From NCBI GenBank assembly GCA_964520475.1, contig CAZFNS010000007.1, forward strand, positions 33,205 to 97,204: a DNA stretch of 64,000 nt, written 5' to 3'. The notes under the pieces are model-generated. The model saw only the letters and a program-made list of their open reading frames with translations, had not been told where the DNA came from and ran no database searches. Positions 27,263 to 35,484 of the stretch are shown here, piece by piece. Positions within the stretch are counted from its first letter, which is position 1; every line of letters begins with the position of its first letter. A program made the position numbers and the translations under genes. This DNA is from Ruminobacter sp964520475 (GTDB taxonomy: Bacteria > Pseudomonadota > Gammaproteobacteria > Enterobacterales > Succinivibrionaceae).

Positions 27263-28560
27263 GACTGTTTTTCTCCGTTGAGCGCCGCCATGCGCACGCT
27301 CACGGCCCGCTTGTGCGCCGTGAGCCCCTCGGCGTCGGCCATGAGGCCGATCGCGCGGGAAAGGGACGCGAGGCCCTCTCCGGTCGCCTCCTGCACCGTG
27401 TAGCGGCGCAGGTAGTCGGCGAGGCCGAGCGAGGAGCAGGCCCGGGCGTGCCCGTAGGTCGGCAGGGTGTGGTTGGTGCCGCTCGCGTAGTCGCCGGCCG
27501 ACTCCGGGGTCCAGGGCCCCAGGAAGATCGAGCCCGCGTTCCTGATTTGCGGGAGCAGGGCGCGCGGCTCCGCCGTCTCCACGATCAGGTGCTCGGGGGC
27601 GTAGCGGCGGGCGATCGCGCAGGCCTCGTCCAGATCGGCGCAGACTATGGCGACGCTCCGCCCGAGGGCCCGGGCGGCGATGTCCCTTCTCTCGAGGGCG
27701 AGCACCTGCCTTTCGGTCTCGGCCACCACGCGGGCGCCGTAGCCCGGGTCGGGCGAAACCAGCACGACCTGCGAGTCCGGGCCGTGCTCGGCCTGGGACA
27801 AGAGGTCCGCGGCCGCGAACGCCGGGTTCGCGGTCTCGTCGGCGATGACCATGACCTCGGAGGGGCCCGCGGGCATGTCGATGGCCGCGCCGCGGGAATC
27901 GGCGCTCACCTGCTTCTTCGCCTCGGTGACGAAAGAGTTGCCCGGCCCGAAGATCTTGTCCACCTTCGGCACCGTTTCGGTGCCGTAAGCCATGGCGGCG
28001 ATCGCCTGGGCGCCGCCGACGGCGAAGATTTCGCGCACGCCGCAGAGCGACGCCGCGTACACGATGGCGTCGGACACGGGCGGCGGCGAGCACAGGACGA
28101 TCCGCGGGCACCCGGCGATCCGCGCCGGCGCCGCCAGCATGAGGGCGGTGCTGACCAGGGGGGCGCTGCCGCCCGGGACGTACAGGCCGACGCTGTCGAT
28201 GGGGTGGGTGTGCAGCTCGCAGGTCACGCCCGGGCGGGTGACGACGGTCACGGGCTCCGGCTTCTGCGCGGCGTGGAACCGGCTTATGTTCTCGTAAGCG
28301 AAGCGCAGGGCTTCTTTGAGGTCCGCGCCGACGCGCGCGCACGCGGCCCCGATCTCCTCTTCGGTAAGTTTGAGGCGGTCCGTCTCCAGGCGGTCGAACC
28401 GGCGGGCGAACTCGAAGAGCGCCGCGTCGCCTCGTTCGCGCACGGCGGCGATGATGCCGGCGACCGTTTCGGCCCGGCTCGCGCCGTCCGAGGCCGCGGG
28501 GCGGGCGAGAACCTCGGCGCGCTCCCGTTCGGACAAATCTTTCCAGTTGACAATTTTCAT
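27259..28560 (-). CDS. hisD: Histidinol dehydrogenase HisD
   Basis: 433 residues, the zinc-dependent NAD enzyme that oxidises histidinol to histidine in two steps. Landmarks: VGLYVPGGSAPLVSTALM, VGGAQAIAAMAYGTE, KIFGPGNSFVTEAK, DMPAGPSEVMVIAD, the zinc/catalytic segment LLSQAEHGPDSQ, APEHLIVET (catalytic Glu and His), and SAGDYASGTNHTLPT. Starts at the ATG at 28560, just after the hisG stop, and overlaps hisC. Confidence 0.98.
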   Translation of the reverse strand: MKIVNWKDLSERERAEVLARPAASDGASRAETVAGIIAAVRERGDAALFEFARRFDRLETDRLKLTEEEIGAACARVGADLKEALRFAYENISRFHAAQKPEPVTVVTRPGVTCELHTHPIDSVGLYVPGGSAPLVSTALMLAAPARIAGCPRIVLCSPPPVSDAIVYAASLCGVREIFAVGGAQAIAAMAYGTETVPKVDKIFGPGNSFVTEAKKQVSADSRGAAIDMPAGPSEVMVIADETANPAFAAADLLSQAEHGPDSQVVLVSPDPGYGARVVAETERQVLALERRDIAARALGRSVAIVCADLDEACAIARRYAPEHLIVETAEPRALLPQIRNAGSIFLGPWTPESAGDYASGTNHTLPTYGHARACSSLGLADYLRRYTVQEATGEGLASLSRAIGLMADAEGLTAHKRAVSVRMAALNGEKQS

Positions 28561-28564
28561 GGCG

Positions 28565-29461
28565 TTACTTCAGCATCTTTTCGATAGGGAGCACGAGAAT
28601 GGAGCTCGCGCCCAGGGCCTTCACTTTTTCCATCGTCTCCCAGAAGAGGGTCTCCGTGGAGACCACGTGGATGGCCACGTGGGTGGGGTTGCCCGCGAGC
28701 TCGAGCAGGGTCGGGTTCTCGGCGCCCGGGAGCAGGGCGGTTATCTCCTTCACCTTGTCCCGCGGGGCGTGCAGCATGATGTACTTGCTGCCGTGGGCCT
28801 GGATCATGCCGTCGATCCGCCGGATCAGCCGGTCGGCGATGGCCTGCTTCTCGGGGTAGAGATCCTGGTCGCGCTGGATGAGCACCGCCTTGGACCGCAT
28901 CACGACCTGCACCTCCTTGAGGCCGTTCGCCTCCAGGGTGGCCCCGGAGCTGACGAGATCGCAGATGGCGTCGGCGAGCCCCGCGCGCGGGGCGACCTCG
29001 ACGGAGCCGGTGAGGAGGACGGTCTTGAAACTTACCTTCTGGCCGTCCAGGTAGCGCTTGGTGAGGTTGGGGTAGGTGGTGGCGACCTTGAGCCCCTCGA
29101 GGCTTTGCACGCCGGTCCATTCCTGCTCGACCGGGACGGCGAGGGACAGGCGGCAGCCGCCGAAGTCGAGCCGGCGCACCAGGGCGTAGCCCGTGGGCAG
29201 GCCCTCCTGCCGGCGCTCGATGGCGGTCTCCTCGAGCACGTTTTCGCCGACGATGCCCCAGTCCACCACGTGATCCATGATCAGGCCGGGGATGTCGTCG
29301 TCGCGGACGCGGAGGATGTCGATCTCCATGTTCTCGACGTGGGCGATCAGCCGGTCCTCCCGCGTGTTGATCCTGAGCCCGCAGCTCTCGAGCAGCCTGA
29401 CGGACTCGTCGCAGAGCCGGCCCTTCTTCTGCATGGCGATGCGGAATTTTCTGCTGGACAT
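28565..29461 (-). CDS. hisG: ATP phosphoribosyltransferase HisG (long form)
   Basis: 298 residues, the long form that carries a C-terminal histidine-sensing domain and needs no HisZ. It catalyses the first, feedback-inhibited step. It is very close to the E. coli protein: ENMEIDILRVRDDDIPGL, FGGCRLSLAVPV, GSVEVAPRAGLADAICDLVS, ATLEANGL, and the C-terminal SETLFWETMEKVKALGAS with ILVLPIEK. I chose the ATG at 29461 (AAGGATG upstream) over a TTG six bases earlier. First gene of the eight-gene operon. Confidence 0.97.
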   Translation of the reverse strand: MSSRKFRIAMQKKGRLCDESVRLLESCGLRINTREDRLIAHVENMEIDILRVRDDDIPGLIMDHVVDWGIVGENVLEETAIERRQEGLPTGYALVRRLDFGGCRLSLAVPVEQEWTGVQSLEGLKVATTYPNLTKRYLDGQKVSFKTVLLTGSVEVAPRAGLADAICDLVSSGATLEANGLKEVQVVMRSKAVLIQRDQDLYPEKQAIADRLIRRIDGMIQAHGSKYIMLHAPRDKVKEITALLPGAENPTLLELAGNPTHVAIHVVSTETLFWETMEKVKALGASSILVLPIEKMLK

Positions 29462-29493
29462 TGTCAAATCATCCTTCTTGCGTGCCTTATAAG

Positions 29494-29532
29494 AAAAAAC
29501 CCCTGGAAGCGGCTTTCGTTATCTTCCAAGGG
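29494..29532 (-). terminator. Attenuator-type terminator in the his leader
   Basis: Between the his promoter and hisG the minus strand reads CCCTTGGAAG, a 13-base loop, CTTCCAGGGG, then TTTTTT. It is an intrinsic terminator 33 bases before hisG and inside the operon leader, so it must be read through for his expression. The leader has no run of His codons (see findings). Confidence 0.75.
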
Positions 29533-29679
29533 TCTTCCGCGAAAGCCCGGCCGCGCTCCCGGAAACCGGTCCTCCGGAAAACGGCCGTCCCTCCCGAAAG
29601 ATTGTCCGGAGGCGGCGGCGCGGTCCGCGGGTATTCGGAAACATGGCGGCTCTCTGTGCCTGAATTCAAAAACGCGGTT

Positions 29680-29708
29680 ATTATACACCGTTTTCGCGGC
29701 GTTGATAA
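29680..29708 (-). promoter_or_regulatory. Sigma70-type promoter of the his operon
   Basis: Minus strand TTATCA (29708-29703), a 17-bp spacer and a perfect TATAAT (29685-29680). It predicts a leader of about 210 nt before hisG. Confidence 0.75.
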
Positions 29709-29777
29709 CTGCTTTTAACGTTTTTCGCCCCCGGCCGGGGGCGGGCGCCGGGGCCCGCCCTCCCGCCCCGGGCGGGG

Positions 29778-31286
29778 TCAGATGCCCATGTGCTCGAGGA
29801 TCGCGCTGACGATCAGGGAGACGAAGCCCCAGCCGAACAGGCACACCAGGAAGGTGACGAACGCCTCGAGGAGCGGTTCGGGCCACAGGGTCTCGTCGGG
29901 GAGCTTGGGCTCCTCGACCGGCACCAGGTACCGGGCCTTCGAGAGGGCCAGCTTGCGGGCAGACTCGAGGTTGGTCATGGCGATCTCCAGCATCTTGAGG
30001 GCGAACTCGTGCCGGATCTTGATGCGCTCGTAGCGGCTCACCGAGTGGCTGAGGTTGTCCTCCCCGCCGGAGGCGGCGTCCGCGCCGGCATCAGGGGCGG
30101 CCGTCTCCGCGGCCCGCGCCTGCTCGGCGGCGCCCGCGAGGCGCTTCTTGTACTCCTCGAGCTGGATCTCGATCGACTCGATCCGGTTGCGGACCGATCT
30201 GATCTCGACGTTGTCCTCGCGGATGTACTTGAGCTTCTGATCGAGCTCGGCCCGCGACTCGGCCAGCCGGCCCTCGAGATCGTAGATGATCTTCTGGACG
30301 CTCGCCGCGTCGGAGCTCGGGTCGATGACGGTGTTGTCGTCGCGGAAGCGCTCCATTTCCACCGCGGTCCTCTCGACCTCGCTCTGGGCGTTGGCGAGCT
30401 CCTCCCGGGCCAGGCGGATGGTGTCGTTCTGGGCCTTGGTGTTCATGTTGTTGATCAGGACTTCCACCTCTTTGAGGATGTTCTCGGCGAGCTTCTTCGA
30501 GAACTCCGGATCGTAGGCCTTGACCGCGATCTTCACCAGCTCGCTTTCGCTGTCGAGCTTAACCGACACGGTGTCCTTCCAGAACTCGGAAATCTCGCGG
30601 ACGGTCGGCTTCTCCGGGATGGAGTGCACGAGGTCGTGGGGGCTGTAGTGCCCGATCAGGTCGAATTTCTCGTCGAGGGCCATGAACATGTCGGGCGACT
30701 GGATGTAGTCCTTGGCGATGTAGATGTCGTTGTTGGTGTTGCCCCCGAGGAAGCTCGACGCCGAGAGCGAGACCGTTTCCGCGGCCGCGCTGTTGGATTT
30801 GAGGGCGAACACGCTTTCGGAAACGTACATCGGGTCGCAGATGAGCGTCTGGTAAAGCAGGACCGCGAGCGCCGGGATCACGAGGACGGCGGCGAACAGG
30901 GCCTTTTGCTTGTCGTCCGCGATCGCCCGGAGGATTTTCTGCCAGAAAGAGGGCTCCTCGTCGACGACCTTAAGCTTGGACGCGTCGACCGCGGGCGGCA
31001 GCGCCTCGGCCTCGGCGGGCGTCCCGGGGGCGCCGGGTCCCCCGGCGGCCGGCGGCACGGCGCCGCCGGCGCCCGGAGCGCGGGCGGCNNNNNNNNNNNN
31101 NNNNNNNNNNNNNNNNNNNNNNNNNNNNNNNNNNNNNNNNNNNNNNNNNNNNNNNNNNNNNNNNNNNNNNNNNNNNNNNNNNNNNNNNCCGGCCGCGGTT
31201 TCCCGCTGATTCTTATCGCCGGCGGGGTTGCCGTTATCCCCGGCGCGGCCCCGTTCCGCCGCGGGTTCGCTGTTTTTTTCTTCCAT
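29778..31286 (-). CDS. kpsE: Capsule-type polysaccharide export inner-membrane protein (KpsE/CtrB/BexC family), with scaffold gap
   Basis: About 500 residues, interrupted by 100 N in its Ala/Pro-rich N-terminal tail. After the tail there is a membrane helix (ALFAAVLVIPALAVLLYQTL), a periplasmic region with SVFALKSNSAA, a long coiled coil (residues around QSEVERTAVEMERFRDDN), and a second membrane helix that ends the protein (VTFLVCLFGWGFVSLIVSA). This is the layout of the KpsE-type adaptor that links the ABC exporter KpsMT with the outer-membrane channel. Both sides of the gap read in the same frame. Last gene of the operon; five bases separate it from the kpsT stop. The N-terminal proline-rich tail is longer than usual for the family. 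Confidence 0.85.
   Translation of the reverse strand: MEEKNSEPAAERGRAGDNGNPAGDKNQRETAAXXXXXXXXXXXXXXXXXXXXXXXXXXXXXXXXXXAARAPGAGGAVPPAAGGPGAPGTPAEAEALPPAVDASKLKVVDEEPSFWQKILRAIADDKQKALFAAVLVIPALAVLLYQTLICDPMYVSESVFALKSNSAAAETVSLSASSFLGGNTNNDIYIAKDYIQSPDMFMALDEKFDLIGHYSPHDLVHSIPEKPTVREISEFWKDTVSVKLDSESELVKIAVKAYDPEFSKKLAENILKEVEVLINNMNTKAQNDTIRLAREELANAQSEVERTAVEMERFRDDNTVIDPSSDAASVQKIIYDLEGRLAESRAELDQKLKYIREDNVEIRSVRNRIESIEIQLEEYKKRLAGAAEQARAAETAAPDAGADAASGGEDNLSHSVSRYERIKIRHEFALKMLEIAMTNLESARKLALSKARYLVPVEEPKLPDETLWPEPLLEAFVTFLVCLFGWGFVSLIVSAILEHMGI
31089..31188. other. Scaffold gap (100 N) inside kpsE
   Basis: Exactly 100 N, the standard placeholder for a gap of unknown length, in a stretch coding for Ala/Pro/Gly-rich sequence. 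The real length of the tail is unknown; because the frame is kept, the true gap should be 1 modulo 3. Confidence 0.97.
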
Positions 31287-31290
31287 TTAA

Positions 31291-31965
31291 TCAAAGGTTC
31301 CTGTTGGTAAAGGACAATGACCGGTATATGGCCGCCGCTTCGGCCACGGTGGCGCACTCGCGCAGCTTGGCGTCGGCCAGGATGAGCGTCTTCTTGCACA
31401 TCGCGGCGATGTTGCCGATGTTGTGCGACACCAGGATCAGCGTCGAGTTTTTGGATCTCTCCTTGAAAAGATCGATGCTTTTCTGCCGGAACGAGGCGTC
31501 GCCTACGGAAAAGGCCTCGTCGATCAGATAAAAGTCAAAGCCGATGGACATGCTCAGGCTGAAGGCCAGTTTCGCCCTCATGCCGGAGCTGTAGGTCTTG
31601 ACCGGCTCGTACAGAAAGTCCCCGAGCTCGGTGAATTCCTCGATGAAGGCTTTGTTTTTCCTGTAGTCGCTGCGGTAGATCCGGCTGATGAACCGCAGGT
31701 TCTGGTACCCGGACAGGCTCCCGGGCATGAAGCCCGCGAAGCCGACCGGCCAGCTGATGGTGCTCGTCCTGACGATTTTCCCCGCGTCGACGAACGTGGA
31801 GCCGCACAGGATCTTGAGGAGCGTGGACTTGCCCGCGCCGTTGAGGCCCAGGATGCCGGTGTTCTGGCCTTCCTCGAAGGTGTAGCTGACGTCCCGCAGC
31901 ACGAAGTGGCGCCGGCGGTTCCTCATCATAAAGCTCTTCGACACGTTTTCCAGTCTGATCATCAT
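31291..31965 (-). CDS. kpsT: Polysaccharide ABC exporter ATPase (KpsT family)
   Basis: 224 residues, an ATP-binding subunit of a capsule-type ABC-2 exporter. Walker A GLNGAGKST near residue 45, signature YSSGMRAKLAFSLS, Walker B FYLIDEAFSVGD, and the switch His in LVSHN. WPVGFAGFMPGSLSGYQNLRF is characteristic of the KpsT/CtrD/BexA branch. The start overlaps the kpsM stop (ATGA); an ATG three bases later is an alternative. Confidence 0.93.
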   Translation of the reverse strand: MMIRLENVSKSFMMRNRRRHFVLRDVSYTFEEGQNTGILGLNGAGKSTLLKILCGSTFVDAGKIVRTSTISWPVGFAGFMPGSLSGYQNLRFISRIYRSDYRKNKAFIEEFTELGDFLYEPVKTYSSGMRAKLAFSLSMSIGFDFYLIDEAFSVGDASFRQKSIDLFKERSKNSTLILVSHNIGNIAAMCKKTLILADAKLRECATVAEAAAIYRSLSFTNRNL

Positions 31966-32753
31966 TCCATCCTTCGGTGCGAGGCGTGCTCGAGCAGCAG
32001 GCCCAAAACGATGAGAACCGTGGAGAACTCGTACACGTACGCCATGCCGAAGTTCAGGTTCACGCTGAAGACGTCCGTGATCGCGAAGCGCAGGTTGTGT
32101 ATCGCCACGTACAGGGGGTTCCAGTGGCAGATCTCCTGCACCCAGGTCGGGAAGCGCTCCACGCTGAAGAAGATCCCCGAGATGAAAAACAGGATCCGGT
32201 TCACGTAGGAGAAGATGTTGCCGAGGGTCGGGTAGAAGACGTTAACGGAGGCCACGAAGATCGCCGAGCTCACGGCCAGGTAGAAGCTCCCGGCGAGGGT
32301 GAAGATGAAGTGGCGCGTGTCCGTGACGTGAAAATCGAACCCCAGGGCGGAGGCCCCCGCGATGATGATTATCGCCGAGGTCACGTGGGTGAGGATGACC
32401 AGCAGGCACCGCGCCAGCATCAGGTCGAGGGGCTCCACGTGGGGGAACTGGAGCAGGGCCCCGTTCGAGTCGATGGCCCGGAGGCATTTGCCGACGCATT
32501 CCCCGAAAATGTTGTAGATCAGGAAGCCGCTCAGCAGGAAGTACACGATCGGCAGGCCGTTGTGGAACGCCGTTCCCGTGAAGTACCTGATGAAGGCGAA
32601 GATGAGAATCCCGAAGACGGTCTGCATCAGGCACCAGATGTAGCCGAGTCTGGTGTCGCCGTACATCGAAACCGTCTCGCGCAGGTAAATGGCCCTGACG
32701 ACGTTCGCCATGCACGAGAGTTTGCGTCTGAAGGATTCGTCCGGTTTAGTCAT
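31962..32753 (-). CDS. kpsM: Polysaccharide ABC exporter permease (KpsM family)
   Basis: 263 residues, six predicted membrane helices, the ABC-2 permease partner of KpsT. GYIWCLMQTVFGILIFAFI, FLLSGFLIYNIF and the C-terminal WVQEICHWNPLYVAIHNLR are typical of the KpsM/CtrC/BexB branch, which exports capsular polysaccharide with a lipid anchor. ATG at 32753, overlapping the lipoprotein gene by 8 bases. Confidence 0.92.
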   Translation of the reverse strand: MTKPDESFRRKLSCMANVVRAIYLRETVSMYGDTRLGYIWCLMQTVFGILIFAFIRYFTGTAFHNGLPIVYFLLSGFLIYNIFGECVGKCLRAIDSNGALLQFPHVEPLDLMLARCLLVILTHVTSAIIIIAGASALGFDFHVTDTRHFIFTLAGSFYLAVSSAIFVASVNVFYPTLGNIFSYVNRILFFISGIFFSVERFPTWVQEICHWNPLYVAIHNLRFAITDVFSVNLNFGMAYVYEFSTVLIVLGLLLEHASHRRME

Positions 32754-33084
32754 TAAGATTGCGTATTTTTCTGTAGCCCGCGAAAGCGTCGCCGGCCTCG
32801 GTTTCCGCCGGGGCGTAGTCCGCCTTCCGGCAGTAGGTCGCTTTGCGCCCGTCGTCCGCGCGGACGAAGATCCGGCAGTTCTCGCCGAGGGCGTTGTAAT
32901 ATTCGTCGGAGAGCGCGCACGTCGTCTCCTCCAGGCACAGCCGGTCCTCGGCGGACAGGGGATACGCCGGCGCCGCCGGTTTGACGGCGGGAACGTAGGG
33001 CTCCGGCCGCGACTGGCAGGCGGAGGCCGCGAGCGCGAGCGCGAGGGCCGCGGCGGTCATGGTCAAATGCGATAATCTGTTCAT
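32746..33084 (-). CDS. Small lipoprotein at the head of the polysaccharide export operon
   Basis: 112 residues. A lipoprotein signal peptide ends in the lipobox LAASAC at about residue 23; the mature part is short, with four further Cys (CLEETTC, ENCRIF, ATYCRK) that could pair. No family recognised. Being translationally coupled to kpsM, it may work with the exporter, perhaps where other systems have KpsD/Wza-type partners, though it is far too small to be a channel itself. ATG at 33084 with a weak ribosome-binding site. Confidence 0.7.
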   Translation of the reverse strand: MNRLSHLTMTAAALALALAASACQSRPEPYVPAVKPAAPAYPLSAEDRLCLEETTCALSDEYYNALGENCRIFVRADDGRKATYCRKADYAPAETEAGDAFAGYRKIRNLND

Positions 33085-33182
33085 GGGAACGGTCTTACCC
33101 GGACGCCCGGGAGCCGGGACGCCGCGGCCTTCGGCCGGACGGCGCGCCCGCGGCGGGTTAAAAAATTTTCTTCAGATTGGTC

Positions 33183-33188
33183 ATTATA
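33183..33188 (-). promoter_or_regulatory. -10 element of the polysaccharide export operon
   Basis: Minus-strand TATAAT about 100 bp before the lipoprotein start, with a weak CTGCAA 17 bp upstream. Confidence 0.5.
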
Positions 33189-33250
33189 ACTTACGGCGGG
33201 CGGCTTTGCAGGTAAATTTTCGCGGCGGGGATCCCCGCGGGGCGGGCGGA

Positions 33251-35449
33251 TCACTCCCCGGAGGCCGCGGCGGCCGCGGCCGCCGCCTCCTCGGCGACGA
33301 TCCGCTCGAGGCGCGCGAGCTCGTCCCGGCGGGCCGCGGGGCTGCGGGGCGCGAGGAGCCCGAGGAACCCGGCGACGTCCGCGGCGGTGAGCCTGACGCT
33401 GCCGCCGAGCCCGAGCCGGTCGCCCGCGCGGATGAGCTTGATGGCGGCGATGAGCTCGGGTTTGCAGATGTAGGCGCTCTGGCGCGGCTCGCGGGGCGCG
33501 AACGCGTCCCGGCCCCCGCCGCGGGGCGCCGGCCTCCGGCGGGCGCGCACCTGCATGCCGGGCAGGTAGATGAAGTCCTCGGCGTCCACCGCGCAGCGCA
33601 TTTTTTCGATCATGTGGGTGATTTCCCGGAGCAGCCGGTAGCGGTGCGTCAGGCTGAAGGAGGCGCGCGTCCGCCGGCAGATCGAGGCGACGCGCTTCAC
33701 GACGCATTTCTTGCTCACGGGGGCTTCCGCGGTGATGACGGCGGCGACCGCCGTGTCGATCTCGTCGGTGCTCAGGGCGGAGAAATCGGGCCGGACCGTG
33801 AGCGCCTGGACGAAACCGTCGAGGTAGGCGTAAACGTAGGCGTCGGGCCGGCGCTGGCCGAGGCAGACGGTCACCCCGGGGGGCTCCCCGAAGGCGCCGG
33901 CCGCCGCTTCCCCGGACCCGCCGAACAGGCTGATGAGCTCGAAGCCCGGGGCGCCCGCCTCCGCCGGCGCGGGCTCCGCGGATCCGGGCCGGTCGAGGTA
34001 GAAGTCGAAGAAGCCCTCGGGCATGATGCTCCCGATCCCGAAATCGTCCCCGTCGGGACTCGTGAAGCTGATGTTGGCGAGGTCGCTCCCGGTGAGCCGG
34101 ACGCGCCCGCCGCCGGCGCTTTCCCCCGGGCCTTCCCTGCCCGCGGGGGCGCCGTTCTCGTCGTTCGCCGCGGGGAGCTCCGTGCCCGGGGGCTGCGGCG
34201 CGGGCGGCTTCGCGGCCGTTTCCCCGGGGGTAGCCGGGCTCGCGCTCCCCGAGGGAGCCGCGGGCGCGGGGGCGGCCCGCGCCGCTTCCGCCGGGGGCGC
34301 GGCGTCCCCGCTCCCGGCCGGCCCCGCGGGCTCGGGCTCCTCCCGGTACTCCTCGAACGAGCGGATGATCTCGTCCCCGGGCCCGGGGAGGGTTTCCGCG
34401 CGGGAGTCCTCGAAGATGTGCGCGTCGGCGAGCTCGTACACCGCCGGGATGATGTGGTTCTCGCTGAACAGGCTGCCGAGCCACGAGGCGAGGCTCTCGC
34501 GCTCGCCGGCGTCGCGGCACAGCGCGCCGACGCGGGCGGCGATCGAGCGGTCGAGGCCGTGCGCGGCGATGATCCCCACGGCCTTGAGGTAGATGAACAG
34601 GATGTAGGGCTCCTCCCCGGAAAGGGCTTTGAGCGTGCGCAGAAAGTTTTTGCACTCGGGGAGGTCCGCGATCCGGTAGACGATCTCCTCGAGCTGCAGG
34701 GCCGGGTTCTCGCGGCAGATCTCCTCGAGGCGCCGGTACACGGCGTTTCTGAGCCAGGGCGCGTCGGCCCGCGGCGCCGCCCGGTCGGAGCGCTCGGCGG
34801 CGTAGTGGTAGATCTCGAGCATGTCGAAGACGTAGCCGATGTCCCCCGCGGGGTAGTCCAGGGTCCGCCGGTACAGGGACATCATGGTGAGCAGCGTCCG
34901 GGAGGCGAAGTTCGTGGCGTGGTAGGGGATGTTCTTGAGCTTGAGGTGCCGCGCCACGACCAGCTCGCGCCGGGGATCCCCGCTGAGATCGAGGAGGTTG
35001 TAGGAGTTGAGCGTGACGGGGAGCCGGCAGAGCCCGAACAGCGCGCGCATGCAGGCGATGCCCGCGGCGCACTTGCGGCGGATGATGTAGTTGACGAAGT
35101 TCTCGATCACGCCCATCCTCTTGCTGAGGAAGCCGAACTTGAGCAGCGGGTAGCGCTCCTTGAGAAGCGCCGCCCCCTGGCGGTTCAGGGCGATGAGGAA
35201 CTCGATCTCGGAGACGCTCACGTCGAGGCCGTCCTCGGCGTCGCGCTCCTCGAGCAGGGAGATCAGCAGGAAGACCTTCTCGTCCGCCCGGGTGAAGGAG
35301 AAGTTGGCCTCGAGCAGTTCCTGGTAGTCCGCGGCGTAGGGGTCGGCCGTGGAGATCTCGTCGATCTCCCGGGGCGAGAGGTAGATCTCGCCGCAGTCGA
35401 GGAGTTCCCTCAGTCTGTCGCTGTTCGTGATCGCTAGATATCTGGACAT
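33251..35449 (-). CDS. Unknown 732-residue cytoplasmic protein behind hexR
   Basis: No signal peptide or membrane helix. Residues 1 to about 370 look alpha-helical (segments such as ENFVNYIIRRKCAAGIACMRAL). About 370-460 is an Ala/Pro-rich linker. The C-terminal part contains a stretch starting AVAAVITAEAPVSKKCVVKR and ending AEDFIYLPG that resembles DUF3320-type winged-helix segments found at the ends of some helicases; this is a weak resemblance. The stop is followed by GC-rich sequence without a clear terminator. It starts 35 bp behind hexR with no terminator between, so it is probably cotranscribed with that regulator. Function not known. Confidence 0.7.
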   Translation of the reverse strand: MSRYLAITNSDRLRELLDCGEIYLSPREIDEISTADPYAADYQELLEANFSFTRADEKVFLLISLLEERDAEDGLDVSVSEIEFLIALNRQGAALLKERYPLLKFGFLSKRMGVIENFVNYIIRRKCAAGIACMRALFGLCRLPVTLNSYNLLDLSGDPRRELVVARHLKLKNIPYHATNFASRTLLTMMSLYRRTLDYPAGDIGYVFDMLEIYHYAAERSDRAAPRADAPWLRNAVYRRLEEICRENPALQLEEIVYRIADLPECKNFLRTLKALSGEEPYILFIYLKAVGIIAAHGLDRSIAARVGALCRDAGERESLASWLGSLFSENHIIPAVYELADAHIFEDSRAETLPGPGDEIIRSFEEYREEPEPAGPAGSGDAAPPAEAARAAPAPAAPSGSASPATPGETAAKPPAPQPPGTELPAANDENGAPAGREGPGESAGGGRVRLTGSDLANISFTSPDGDDFGIGSIMPEGFFDFYLDRPGSAEPAPAEAGAPGFELISLFGGSGEAAAGAFGEPPGVTVCLGQRRPDAYVYAYLDGFVQALTVRPDFSALSTDEIDTAVAAVITAEAPVSKKCVVKRVASICRRTRASFSLTHRYRLLREITHMIEKMRCAVDAEDFIYLPGMQVRARRRPAPRGGGRDAFAPREPRQSAYICKPELIAAIKLIRAGDRLGLGGSVRLTAADVAGFLGLLAPRSPAARRDELARLERIVAEEAAAAAAAASGE

Positions 35450-35484
35450 GGCGCCGCCGGTTCCGGAAAGTCAGCAGGCCGCGG

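Noticed and set aside
29487..29669. A minus-strand frame in the his leader as a classical His leader peptide
   Set aside because: It has a TTG start without ribosome-binding site and only one His codon; no run of His exists in any frame.
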